Positions 51,088 to 59,483 of a DNA stretch of 64,000 bases are shown piece after piece (position 1 is the stretch's first letter; the number at the start of each line of letters is the position of its first letter). The position numbers and the translations under genes were made by a program. The notes below the pieces were generated by a model. That model did no database searches and had not been told where the DNA came from. It worked only from the letters and a program-made list of their open reading frames with translations. Source of the DNA: Candidatus Egerieimonas intestinavium (GTDB lineage Bacteria > Bacillota > Clostridia > Lachnospirales > Lachnospiraceae); the NCBI GenBank assembly GCA_018711815.1, contig DVHU01000031.1, forward strand, positions 1 through 64,000, written 5' to 3'.

Positions 51088-52074
51088 GTGAAAATCGGGA
51101 AGTTGCCGGAGCAGGTGCTGGTGCGCTCTGTGCTGCGGCAGGTGAAGCATAGAAGGGACGAGGTGCTGGCGGGGCCGGCGGTGGGCCGGGACTGCGCTGT
51201 GGTAAAGCTGGAGCCCGGGGAGGTGATGGTGCTCTCCTCAGACCCCATCACCGGCACGGTGAAGGACATGGGCAGCCACGGGATCTACGTTACGGCCAAC
51301 GACCTGGCGGTGTCCGGGGCGGAGCCCCTGGGCGTGATGCTGACGCTGCTGCTGCCGGAGGCAGTGGAGGAGCCGGAGCTCAAGGAGCTGATGCGGGATG
51401 CGGAGCGCGCCTGCCAGCAGCTGAACATGGAAATCCTGGGAGGCCACACGGAGATCACCAACGTGGTGCGCCAGCCCCTGCTATCGGTGACGGGGGTAGG
51501 GAAAATCCGGGAGGATCAGGTGCTGGATCTGGAGGATATCCGCCCGGGCCAGGATCTGGTGATCACCAAATGGATTGGGCTGGAGGCCACGGCCATTTTG
51601 GCCAAGGAGAAGGAGGAGGAGCTGCTCAAGCAATTCTCCCCGGAATTTGTCCGCACCGCCCAGAGCTTCGACCAGTATCTCTCCGTGGTGGAGGACGCCC
51701 GGGCCGCAGCCCGGGTAAAGGTATCCGCCATGCACGATGTGACTGAGGGCGGCATTTTCGGGGCTCTCTGGGAGATGGCGGAGGGCGCCGGCGTGGGCCT
51801 GGAGGTGGATCTAAAGAAGATTCCCATCCGTCAGGAGACCGTGGAGGTCTGCGAGGCCTTCGGCCTGAATCCCTACCACATCATGTCCAGCGGTTCCCTG
51901 CTGGCGGTGTCCGAGGATGGACTGGGTCTGGTGCGGGAGCTGGAGAAGGCGGGAATACCCGCCAGCCTGGTGGGAAGAACCACCGGCGGAAATGACCGGA
52001 TCGTCAGAAACGGGGAGGATGTCCAGTATCTGACCCGTCCCCAGACCGACGAACTGTATAAAATCATGGGATAG
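51088..52074 (+). CDS. AIR synthase-related protein (HypE/ThiL-like fold)
   Basis: 328-aa PurM-superfamily protein with GRDCAVV, SSDPITGTVKDMGSHGIYVTANDLAVSGA, GGHTEITN and HDVTEGGIFGALWEMAEGAG. The family includes HypE, which dehydrates a carbamoyl group for NiFe hydrogenase, but no hyp genes are near and the HypE C-terminal cysteine motif is absent, so the substrate is open. The start is GTG 51088 after GGGGAGG. Confidence 0.85.
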   Translation: MKIGKLPEQVLVRSVLRQVKHRRDEVLAGPAVGRDCAVVKLEPGEVMVLSSDPITGTVKDMGSHGIYVTANDLAVSGAEPLGVMLTLLLPEAVEEPELKELMRDAERACQQLNMEILGGHTEITNVVRQPLLSVTGVGKIREDQVLDLEDIRPGQDLVITKWIGLEATAILAKEKEEELLKQFSPEFVRTAQSFDQYLSVVEDARAAARVKVSAMHDVTEGGIFGALWEMAEGAGVGLEVDLKKIPIRQETVEVCEAFGLNPYHIMSSGSLLAVSEDGLGLVRELEKAGIPASLVGRTTGGNDRIVRNGEDVQYLTRPQTDELYKIMG

Positions 52075-52081
52075 AGAGATT

Positions 52082-52576
52082 ATGCTGAATATTGTACTTT
52101 ACGAGCCGGAGATTCCGGCCAATACGGGAAATATCGGGAGAACCTGCGTGGCCACGGGCAGCCGCCTGCACCTGATCGAGCCCCTGGGCTTTCGGATTAA
52201 CGAGAAAACCCTGAAGCGGGCGGGAATGGACTACTGGCCGCAGCTGGATGTGACCCGGTATATCGACTATGAGGATTTTCTGGCCAGGAATCCGGGGGCC
52301 AAGATCTACATGGCTTCCACCAAGGCTCCACGGATTTACACGGAGGTCTCCTACCAGGAGGACTGCTACCTGATGTTCGGCAAGGAGAGCGCCGGGATAC
52401 CGGAGGAAATTCTCCTGGCCAACCAGGAGGGAGCCATCCGGATTCCCATGCTGGAGGAAATCAGGTCCCTGAATCTCAGCAACTCCGTGGCCATTGTCCT
52501 CTACGAGGCTCTGCGCCAGCAAAACTTCGCTCATATGCGGCTGCAGGGGCAGCTGACCAGATATCAGTGGAAGTAA
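52082..52576 (+). CDS. trmL: tRNA (cytidine/uridine-34 2'-O)-methyltransferase
   Basis: 164-aa SPOUT methyltransferase that modifies the wobble base of leucine tRNAs. The trefoil-knot motifs PEIPANTGNIGRTCVATG, MFGKESAGIPEEIL and RIPM...RSLNLSNSVAIVLYEALRQ are complete. Last gene of the glyA operon. Confidence 0.95.
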   Translation: MLNIVLYEPEIPANTGNIGRTCVATGSRLHLIEPLGFRINEKTLKRAGMDYWPQLDVTRYIDYEDFLARNPGAKIYMASTKAPRIYTEVSYQEDCYLMFGKESAGIPEEILLANQEGAIRIPMLEEIRSLNLSNSVAIVLYEALRQQNFAHMRLQGQLTRYQWK

Positions 52577-52592
52577 TCTGCCTCCCATTAGA

Positions 52593-53530
52593 TTAAAGAA
52601 TAGCCATCAGATAGAACACCAGGGGGATGGTCACCCCGCTGGCGGCGGTGGTGAGAAATACCGCCGAGGAGGCAAAGTCCTCGTCCAGCTGATACTGGCG
52701 GGCAATCATGCTGGCGGCGCTCAAGGAGGGGGCGGCGGTGATCAGCACCACGCACATTCTCTCCGTGTCCGGCAGGAAGGGCCTGGAGATCAGGTGAATC
52801 GCCAGAGGCAGGAGGATCTGCCGCAGGAGAATGAGCAGCAGCAGCGGCCGGATTTTTTTCAGGGCGCTCCGGTTCACAAAGCAGAGGCTGCAGCCCAGGT
52901 ACACAAGGCCCAGGCAGCTGGCGCTTCCCAGCTGATCAAAGACACTGACCACCGGGGCCGGAAGGGGCGCCTTCAGGGTGCAGAGCACCAGGGCCGCCAG
53001 GAAGGTCACGAACACGGGATTCAGTACTTTTTTCAGAGGATTTTCCCGGAGGGTGTTTCTGCCCTTCACATTGGTGAAAAGATACATACCCAGGGTCCAG
53101 ACAAAGAGGGTGTCGATGGCGGCGCAGACCGGGATATACTGCTGGCCTTCCCCGGCGGGGAAGAGAGCTATCATCAGCGGAATCACCACAAAGCCGTAAT
53201 TTCCCCCGATGATGCACCCAAAGAGGGTGTTGGAGGTGGGGGAGTCAGCCGGCAGAGGCGGATGATCAGCAGCCCGGCCCCCAGCAGCAGGAAGTAGGTG
53301 GACGCCTGCCACAGGAGTATCCGCCGAAAGCCCCAGAGGGCGGGGAGGGTGGTCTGGTTCTCCCACACCAGGGAGAGAATCAGGCAGGGAAGGATCAGCT
53401 TCACGATGAGGCCGGAGAGAAGAGACAGATTTTCTCTGGTCACCACGCCCACCTTCACCATCAGGACACCCAGCAGGATCAGCAGGAAGAACGTCGCCAA
53501 TTTAGGGAGAATAAGAAAAAAGTATTCCAT
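52593..53530 (-). pseudogene. AEC-family transporter, broken by a single-base frameshift
   Basis: The N-terminal part (from ATG 53530, MEYFFLILPKLATFFLLILLG, GGAGG upstream) and the C-terminal part (to 52593) are in different frames. They join cleanly if one C is added to the C5 run at 53238-53242: RLCRLT-PPTSNTLFGCIIGGNYGF. Together they make a ~310-aa, ten-segment permease of the auxin efflux carrier family, typical for organic or amino acids. The break may be real, phase-variable, or a sequencing error in a homopolymer. Confidence 0.8.
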
Positions 53531-53591
53531 AAATATTCCTCCAGGGATAGAGGCAGCGGTAATATGCATTCGTCTGCCTTATTTTAATTTT

Positions 53592-53620
53592 ATTATCCGC
53601 CGGTTTTATTTTTTTGTCAA
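53592..53620 (-). promoter_or_regulatory. Promoter of the AEC transporter gene
   Basis: Minus strand: TTGACA (53615-53620), 17-base spacer, GATAAT (53592-53597). Its -35 lies inside a palindrome shared with the SDR promoter. Confidence 0.65.
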
Positions 53621-53652
53621 TAAATAAATTTTTTATTTTTAATTTATTGACA
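53615..53652. promoter_or_regulatory. Palindromic operator candidate between AEC and SDR genes
   Basis: TGTCAATAAAT (53615-53625) and ATTTATTGACA (53642-53652) form a perfect 11-bp inverted repeat with a 16-base A/T spacer. Each arm contains the -35 hexamer of one divergent promoter. Confidence 0.6.
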
Positions 53653-53676
53653 GCAAAAGAAGAGGATTGATACAAT
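53647..53676 (+). promoter_or_regulatory. Promoter of the SDR gene
   Basis: TTGACA (53647-53652), 18-base spacer, TACAAT (53671-53676). The -10 overlaps the first ATG of the open frame (53675), so translation must begin at 53702. Confidence 0.7.
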
Positions 53677-53701
53677 GAAAAGAAAACGGAGGTGGAACGA
53701 T

Positions 53702-54496
53702 ATGGATCTGAAGCTGTCAGGAAAGGGTGTGGTGATCACCGGGGGAACTAAGGGGATCGGCAAAGCCATAGGGGAGGAGTTCCTGCGGGAGGGGGCCCGG
53801 GTGGCTGTCTTCTCCAGAAATCCCCGGCGGGTGGAAGAATTTCTGGAGGAAATGGGCGGACGTTACGGCCGTGACCGGGTATTCGGCAGGGCCCTGGACG
53901 TCTCCCAGGAGGAGGCGGTGGAAGCCTTTGCCCGGGAGGCCGCGGAGCAGTTCGGCGGCATCCAGGTGTGGGTCAACAATGCCGGCGTGGCCATAAATAA
54001 GCCCTTCCTGGAATTTACCCCGGAGGACTGGAGCTACATCAATGAGATAAACCTCGGGGGAGTGTGGAGGTGCTCCCGGGCGGCGGCCCGGCAGATGATG
54101 GGCCAGGAGGGCGGCGTGATCATCAATATCTCCAGCTACGCGGCCCTGATCCCCCACGCGGGGGGAGCCATCTACGCGGCCACCAAGGCGGGAGTTTCCA
54201 GCCTGACGAAAACTCTGGCGGCGGAGCTGGCTCCCTATAACATCCGGGTGGTGGGCATTATTCCCGGTATGATTGAGACGGATATAGCTCGGGAGAATAT
54301 CGGAAAGTACAAGGAGAACTATGTGCGGGAGATTTCCATGAAGCGGCTGGGACGGCCGGAGGATCTGGCAAAGCCCGCGGTATTCCTGGCTTCCCCGGCG
54401 GCGGGCTATATCACCGGCACAGATATTGAGATCACCGGCGGAAAATACGCGGTACAGAATTCTGACTGGGCCTGGGAGGTAAAGGACTCCAAATAA
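53702..54496 (+). CDS. Short-chain dehydrogenase/reductase
   Basis: 264-aa NAD(P)-dependent oxidoreductase. Rossmann motif TGGTKGIGKAIG (near residue 12), NNAG (NNAGVAINKP), catalytic Ser in NISSYAA and YAATK as the YxxxK pair. The substrate is unknown. GGAGGTGG lies 7 bases before ATG 53702. Divergent from the AEC transporter under a shared symmetric control region, suggesting a common substrate. Confidence 0.93.
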   Translation: MDLKLSGKGVVITGGTKGIGKAIGEEFLREGARVAVFSRNPRRVEEFLEEMGGRYGRDRVFGRALDVSQEEAVEAFAREAAEQFGGIQVWVNNAGVAINKPFLEFTPEDWSYINEINLGGVWRCSRAAARQMMGQEGGVIINISSYAALIPHAGGAIYAATKAGVSSLTKTLAAELAPYNIRVVGIIPGMIETDIARENIGKYKENYVREISMKRLGRPEDLAKPAVFLASPAAGYITGTDIEITGGKYAVQNSDWAWEVKDSK

Positions 54497-54541
54497 GCGT
54501 TTACGTATGCCCATAAATACTTTAAAGCCATAAATCAAATT

Positions 54542-54588
54542 TATACCCCTGTATGCACGGAAAGCTCTGCAGTGCGTACAGGGGTATA
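54542..54588. terminator. Stem-loop between SDR and LysR genes
   Basis: TATACCCCTGTATGCAC (54542-54558) pairs with GTGCGTACAGGGGTATA (54572-54588) with one mismatch. No clear T-run follows, but the position between convergent genes suggests a shared terminator. Confidence 0.6.
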
Positions 54589-54607
54589 TGCGTAACTGTG
54601 CAGCTGC

Positions 54608-55528
54608 TCAGAAGAGCGGCTGAATATTTTTCAGGAGCCGGTTGGCGATATCCGACAGGGCAAGCCGCCGGGATTTAATATAGGCGAACTGGGAAGTAAC
54701 TTCACAATCCGAAATGGAGAGCGCCCGAAGATTCTCAAATCTGTTAAACAGGGCGAAATTTTCCGGGGAGGCGGCCACCAGACCTATGGCGGGGGAGGCC
54801 TGAATAGTGGTGTAGAAGAGCTGTCCGTTGGTCACATGAACCTCCCCGTAGGCGTGGGCGGAAAGCCCGATGACGTAGGGAACAGAGTGATTGGGAGCCT
54901 TGGCCGGGGAACCGTACTGCATCACCGTGTAGGGATATAACTCCTCCAGTTTGACGGAGCCCTCCCGCTGATACAGAGGGTTCTGGGGTCCCACAACCAC
55001 GGAAATGGGAGCGTCCGCGAAGGGAATATACTCAATATTGTGGTTGTCCAGCCGGTTTCTTACCTGCCGCAGAAAGGGCGACATGGTGCCGATGATGGCG
55101 AAATCCACCTGGGCGGTCTCCACCAGAGGCAGCAGCTCGTCCAGGTAAGAGTAGGTGAGAAAAGAGAAATTAATAGGGCTGGACATATACTGGCGGATAA
55201 TCTGGGAAAAGGCGATGGAGGTCCGGTTCACGTTGAGGGCAGCCACATTAAGGTGCAGGTGATCCCGGTTCCGGGGCGTGTTGATGAAGGTTTCCAGCTG
55301 CTCATACTCCCGCTTCAGGATCCGAAAGCGCTCGATGAGCCCCCGGCCCTCGGGGGTGGGGAACACGCCCTTGGGGGTCCGCTCAAAAAGAGGGAAGCCC
55401 ACTTTATCCTCAATCTGCTTCACCGCGTGGCTGAGATTGGGCTGCGAGATGTACAGGTTTCTTGCGGCTTGGCTGAAGGAACAGGTGTCTGCGATTTCTA
55501 CCACATAGAAGAATTGTCTAATCTCCAT
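54608..55528 (-). CDS. LysR-family transcriptional regulator
   Basis: 306 aa. N-terminal HTH (about 1-62) reads CSFSQAARNLYISQPNLSHA followed by VKQIEDKVGFPLFERTPKGV. The C-terminal periplasmic-binding-like effector domain spans 90-300. LysR proteins usually control a divergent gene, here the SLC13 permease at 55667; the AEC/SDR pair nearby could also be targets. Effector unknown. Confidence 0.93.
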   Translation of the reverse strand: MEIRQFFYVVEIADTCSFSQAARNLYISQPNLSHAVKQIEDKVGFPLFERTPKGVFPTPEGRGLIERFRILKREYEQLETFINTPRNRDHLHLNVAALNVNRTSIAFSQIIRQYMSSPINFSFLTYSYLDELLPLVETAQVDFAIIGTMSPFLRQVRNRLDNHNIEYIPFADAPISVVVGPQNPLYQREGSVKLEELYPYTVMQYGSPAKAPNHSVPYVIGLSAHAYGEVHVTNGQLFYTTIQASPAIGLVAASPENFALFNRFENLRALSISDCEVTSQFAYIKSRRLALSDIANRLLKNIQPLF

Positions 55529-55605
55529 AAAAATCCCCCTTCTTTAGTTTGGTAATTGTGCAAATCATGAATGGAATTTATTAATTATAGATAAAAATTA
55601 TATAT

Positions 55606-55635
55606 TTGTTTGTGGAATGTGTCAAGTGATATGAT
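55606..55635 (+). promoter_or_regulatory. Promoter of the SLC13 permease gene
   Basis: TTGTTT (55606-55611), 18-base spacer, TATGAT (55630-55635) with TGA extended -10. The weak -35 fits a promoter that needs an activator such as the adjacent LysR protein. Confidence 0.5.
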
Positions 55636-55666
55636 AAAAACATCAAAAGATGAGGAGGAAGTTTTT

Positions 55667-56959
55667 ATGAGTCAAATGACAATCTGCATGGTAATCTTTA
55701 TCCTGACACTCATTGGCTTCGCAGTGGGAAGTAAGTATGTGTCCATCACTACTATCTCTCTGATCAGCATGGTGTTACTGGTACTCACCGGATGCCTTGA
55801 GCCGGCGGACGCTCTGGCTGGCTTCGGAAATTCCAGCGCCATCCTGATGGCCAGCATGTTCGTGGTGGCCGCCGGACTGAACAGGACCCAGATGATCAAC
55901 AAGATATCGGCGTATATCTGTAAGATCAGCAAGGGTTCCTTCACCAAGGTGCTGGCCGGGTACGTAATCCTTACCTGCGTGCTGGCCCAGTTCATTCCCA
56001 GCGCAGTGGTGTGCTTCAGTGTGGTATTCCCCATGGCCTTAGGCGTCTGTCGGGAAATGAACGTGAACCCGTCCAAGATGATGTTCTCTCTGGGTATCAC
56101 CGCCATCGGTACGGTAATTACCCTGCCCCTGAGCTCCGCCGTAAGCGAGATGGCCAGAATTACAGGATTCCTGGAGGCCTACGACTATACCCAGTACAAC
56201 ATGACCATCATGGATATCACCAAGGCTAAGCTGCCCACCATGATCGTTATCTTGCTGCTGGCTATCTTCGTGATTCCCAGATTCGCCCCGGACGTTAAAG
56301 TGGGCAAAGTGGACGTAGAGGCAAAGGCCCAGAAGCAGCAGGAGCCCCTGTCCCCGGTGCGCGAGGTAATCGGCTACGCCACCTTCATCCTGGTACTGCT
56401 GGGACTGCTCTTCTCCAATCAGATTGGTATTCCCACCTGGGAGACAGCCCTTATTGGAGCCCTGATCATCTCCGCCTCCGGCGTGCTGAAGAAAAATGAG
56501 ATCATCAACTCCATGAACCTGAGCATGGTGCTGCTGTATGTGGGATCTCTGGGCATCGGAACCGCCCTGTCCTCCACGGGAGCCGCAGACATGATCGGCG
56601 ACCAGCTGTCTAAGATTATTCTGGGACTGAACAACAACTACCTGGCAGGACTGCTGTTCTTCATCGTACCCTTCATCCTGACGCAGTTCATGCTGAACCT
56701 GGGTATTTACTCTATCTTTGTGCCGCTGTACATCATGCTGTGCAAATCCATGGGCGCAAATCCCATCGGACCCATCATGCTGTGCATGATCGCATCCATG
56801 ACCGCATTCTTCACCCCGCTGGCAACCCCGGCAGTGCCCGTTATGATGGGAGCAGGAAATTATAACATGAAGGATTTGGCCAAGATGGGAATCGTTCCCT
56901 TCATTGTGATCACCATCGTGAGCGTTGGTTGGGTAATGACCATATATCCGGTTTTTTGA
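55667..56959 (+). CDS. SLC13-type anion permease
   Basis: 430-aa, about twelve-segment transporter of the SLC13/DASS (ion transporter superfamily) group. It opens with an N-terminal VGSKYVSITTISLISMVLLV scaffold and has GFGNSSAILMASMFVVAAGL and a C-terminal AFFTPLATPAVPVMMGAGNY half-repeat motif. Likely imports a di- or tricarboxylate or another anion. ATG 55667 follows GAGGAGG; the ATG at 55610 is upstream of the promoter -10. It leads a unit with CapA and two M20 genes. Confidence 0.85.
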   Translation: MSQMTICMVIFILTLIGFAVGSKYVSITTISLISMVLLVLTGCLEPADALAGFGNSSAILMASMFVVAAGLNRTQMINKISAYICKISKGSFTKVLAGYVILTCVLAQFIPSAVVCFSVVFPMALGVCREMNVNPSKMMFSLGITAIGTVITLPLSSAVSEMARITGFLEAYDYTQYNMTIMDITKAKLPTMIVILLLAIFVIPRFAPDVKVGKVDVEAKAQKQQEPLSPVREVIGYATFILVLLGLLFSNQIGIPTWETALIGALIISASGVLKKNEIINSMNLSMVLLYVGSLGIGTALSSTGAADMIGDQLSKIILGLNNNYLAGLLFFIVPFILTQFMLNLGIYSIFVPLYIMLCKSMGANPIGPIMLCMIASMTAFFTPLATPAVPVMMGAGNYNMKDLAKMGIVPFIVITIVSVGWVMTIYPVF

Positions 56960-56999
56960 CAAGCTGACTGTTTTTAGATTAGAATAGTGGGGAAAGCAT

Positions 57000-58295
57000 A
57001 TGGGAGAAATTCGCGTTATTGCCACGGGCGACGCCTTCGTCACCCGCAGGATCCCGGAGAAGGGATATCCGGGACTGGAGGAGCTGAGAGACATTATTGA
57101 TCATTATCAGGTAAAATTTTCCAACTTGGAGATGACCTTCCACAATCAGGAGGGAACTCCGGCGGCCGTCAGCGGGGGAACCTGGGCTATGGCGGAGCCG
57201 GAATGTCTGGACGACATGAAGCGTTATGGCTTCAACCTGTTTACCACCGCTAACAATCACACAGGCGATTACGGGGAGGGCGGCGTTATGGCCACCATCC
57301 GGCACCTGAAGGAGCGGGGCATGGTATTTTCCGGCACCGGAGCAAATCTGGCGGAGGCCTCCCGTCCCTGCTATCTGGAGACGGAGGTGGGGAGAGTGGC
57401 GCTGGTGAGCGCCTGCTCCAGCTTCCATATCGCCAGCATGGCCGGGGGCCAGTCCCCCCAGCTGCAGGGCAGACCGGGACTTAACCCCCTGCGCTTCCAG
57501 ACCACGTACCATGTGACCCAGGAGTACTTTGACATGGTCAAGACCCTGGCCAGCCTCACAGACGTGAACGCCTATGATGATTACGGTATTAAGATGGGCT
57601 ATGGCAATCCCAAGCCGGACAACATCACCAATTTCGGCACCTACAACTTTACCCTGGATCAGGAAAACCGGGTGGAGACCACCCCCCTGGAGAAGGATAT
57701 GGTCCGGCTGGAGCAGGAGATAAAGGAGGCCGCCAGGCAGGCGGATCTGGTGCTGGTGAGCATCCACGCCCACGAGACGGACCACGGGGATTTCTCTGTC
57801 CCCGCGGAATATCTGGAAAAGGCCTCCAGAAGGTGCATCGACGCCGGAGCCTGCGCCGTCATCGGCCACGGCCCCCACGAGCTGCGGGGAATCGAGATTT
57901 ATCACGGAGGACTGATCCTCTACAGCCTGGGAAATTTCATTTTCCAGACAGAGACCGTGTCGATGCAGCCCTACGACGCCTACTACAACAAGGGGATGTC
58001 CCAGGACACCCACGTGGGCGAATACATGGACAAGCGCAGCAAGAACGGCACCGCAGGCTACGGAACCCTGGAAAATATCTGGCGTTCGGTGATGGCGGGC
58101 TTCACCGTCAAGGACGGGAAGCTGACCCAGGTGCAGCTGTATCCCATCTCTCTGGGGCAGTTTGAGCCCAGAACTAGGCGGGGAACTCCGGTTCCGGCCC
58201 AGGATGACAGCGTTCTAAAGTATCTGGCAGAGCTGAGCCAGCCCTACGGGACGAAGATCCGGATCGAAAATAAGATTGGCTATGTGGATCTGTAA
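57000..58295 (+). CDS. CapA-family (PgsA-like) metallophosphatase-fold protein
   Basis: 431 aa. CapA proteins act in poly-gamma-glutamate synthesis in Bacillus; many Clostridia members are in catabolic clusters. Signature parts are ATGDAFVTRR at the N-terminus, NLEMTFHNQEGTP, TTANNHTGDYGEGG, SIHAHETDHGD and GHGPHELRGIEIYHGGLILYSLGNFIFQ. There is no signal peptide, unlike classical exported PgsA, so a cytoplasmic role is likely here. Follows the permease by 40 bases. Confidence 0.85.
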   Translation: MGEIRVIATGDAFVTRRIPEKGYPGLEELRDIIDHYQVKFSNLEMTFHNQEGTPAAVSGGTWAMAEPECLDDMKRYGFNLFTTANNHTGDYGEGGVMATIRHLKERGMVFSGTGANLAEASRPCYLETEVGRVALVSACSSFHIASMAGGQSPQLQGRPGLNPLRFQTTYHVTQEYFDMVKTLASLTDVNAYDDYGIKMGYGNPKPDNITNFGTYNFTLDQENRVETTPLEKDMVRLEQEIKEAARQADLVLVSIHAHETDHGDFSVPAEYLEKASRRCIDAGACAVIGHGPHELRGIEIYHGGLILYSLGNFIFQTETVSMQPYDAYYNKGMSQDTHVGEYMDKRSKNGTAGYGTLENIWRSVMAGFTVKDGKLTQVQLYPISLGQFEPRTRRGTPVPAQDDSVLKYLAELSQPYGTKIRIENKIGYVDL

Positions 58296-58316
58296 AAGCC
58301 AGGAAAGGAAGGAAAT

Positions 58317-59459
58317 ATGGAGCAGAGCGTAAAAGAATTAGTTGAGAAGTATGCGGAGGATGTGAAGGAGGAGCAGCTGGAGCTGCTGCGGACTCTGGGC
58401 AAGATTCCGGCTCCCAGCCATCAGGAGGATCAGCGGGCAGCCTTTGTCCGGGATTGGTTCCTGAAAATCGGAGCCAAGGATGTGACCATTGATAAGCTGA
58501 AAAACGTCATCGTCAAGATTAATTGCGACAAGTATGACGAGTATGTGGCCTTTGCTGCCCACACGGACGTGGTGTTCCCGGATTTGGAGCCCCTTCCCAT
58601 GAAGGAGGACGAGGAGAAGCTGTACGCCCCCGGCATCGGCGACGATACCTCCAACCTGGTGAACCTGATGATGGCGGCCAAGTATGTGATTCAGAACAAG
58701 CTGGATACCAAGTGCGGTATCCTGGTGGTGGCCAACAGCTGTGAGGAAGGCCTGGGCAACCTGGACGGAACGAAGCAGCTCTTCGCCGACTACGGAGACA
58801 AGATCAAGGAATTTATTTCCTTTGACGGCTGGACCCCCCAGTGCTGCGACAGTGCAGTGGGCTCCTACCGGTATAAAGTCACCTGCAAGACCCAGGGAGG
58901 CCATTCCTACGTGAACTTCGGCGATCCCAACGCCATCGAGATTCTCTGCCGTCTGGTGGAGGAGCTGTACAAGATCGAGGCCCCCACGGAGGCCAAGACC
59001 ACCTACAACGTGGGCCGCATAGAGGGCGGCAGCACCGTAAACAGCATCGCTCAGGAGGCGTATATGCTCTATGAGTTCCGCTCCACCTCCCAGCAGTGCC
59101 TGCAGACCATGGAGAAGCTCTTTAACCAGGCCGTGGACGCCCAGAGAAATCAGGGCGGGGAGCTGACCGTGGAGCTTCTGGGCCTGCGTCCGGGAAATGG
59201 AGATCTGGATGCGGAGAAGCTGCAGGCCTTCACCGAGAGAAATGCAGATATTATCCGTACCTTCTACGACAAAGGAGAACTGGACCGCGCCGCTTACTCC
59301 ACCGACAGCAACGTGCCCCTGTCCCAGGGAATCCTGGCGAACACCATCGGCACCGTGGTAGGCCTGCTGGCCCACACCCGGGAGGAGTGGATTGAGAAGT
59401 CAAGCCTGGGCCCCGGACTGAAGATTGCGCTGGGACTGCTGTACCAGTATGTAGCATAA
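58317..59459 (+). CDS. M20-family metallopeptidase (first paralog)
   Basis: 380-aa zinc peptidase/deacylase. Metal-site motifs are AAHTDVVF, GIGDDTSN, SCEEGLGN, SFDGW and a C-terminal LLAHTREEW. The family removes C-terminal or N-acyl amino acids. It is 21 bases after the CapA gene and followed by a second M20 gene with the same motif spacing. Confidence 0.9.
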   Translation: MEQSVKELVEKYAEDVKEEQLELLRTLGKIPAPSHQEDQRAAFVRDWFLKIGAKDVTIDKLKNVIVKINCDKYDEYVAFAAHTDVVFPDLEPLPMKEDEEKLYAPGIGDDTSNLVNLMMAAKYVIQNKLDTKCGILVVANSCEEGLGNLDGTKQLFADYGDKIKEFISFDGWTPQCCDSAVGSYRYKVTCKTQGGHSYVNFGDPNAIEILCRLVEELYKIEAPTEAKTTYNVGRIEGGSTVNSIAQEAYMLYEFRSTSQQCLQTMEKLFNQAVDAQRNQGGELTVELLGLRPGNGDLDAEKLQAFTERNADIIRTFYDKGELDRAAYSTDSNVPLSQGILANTIGTVVGLLAHTREEWIEKSSLGPGLKIALGLLYQYVA

Positions 59460-59483
59460 GACTGCAGGAGAAGGAGAAAAACC

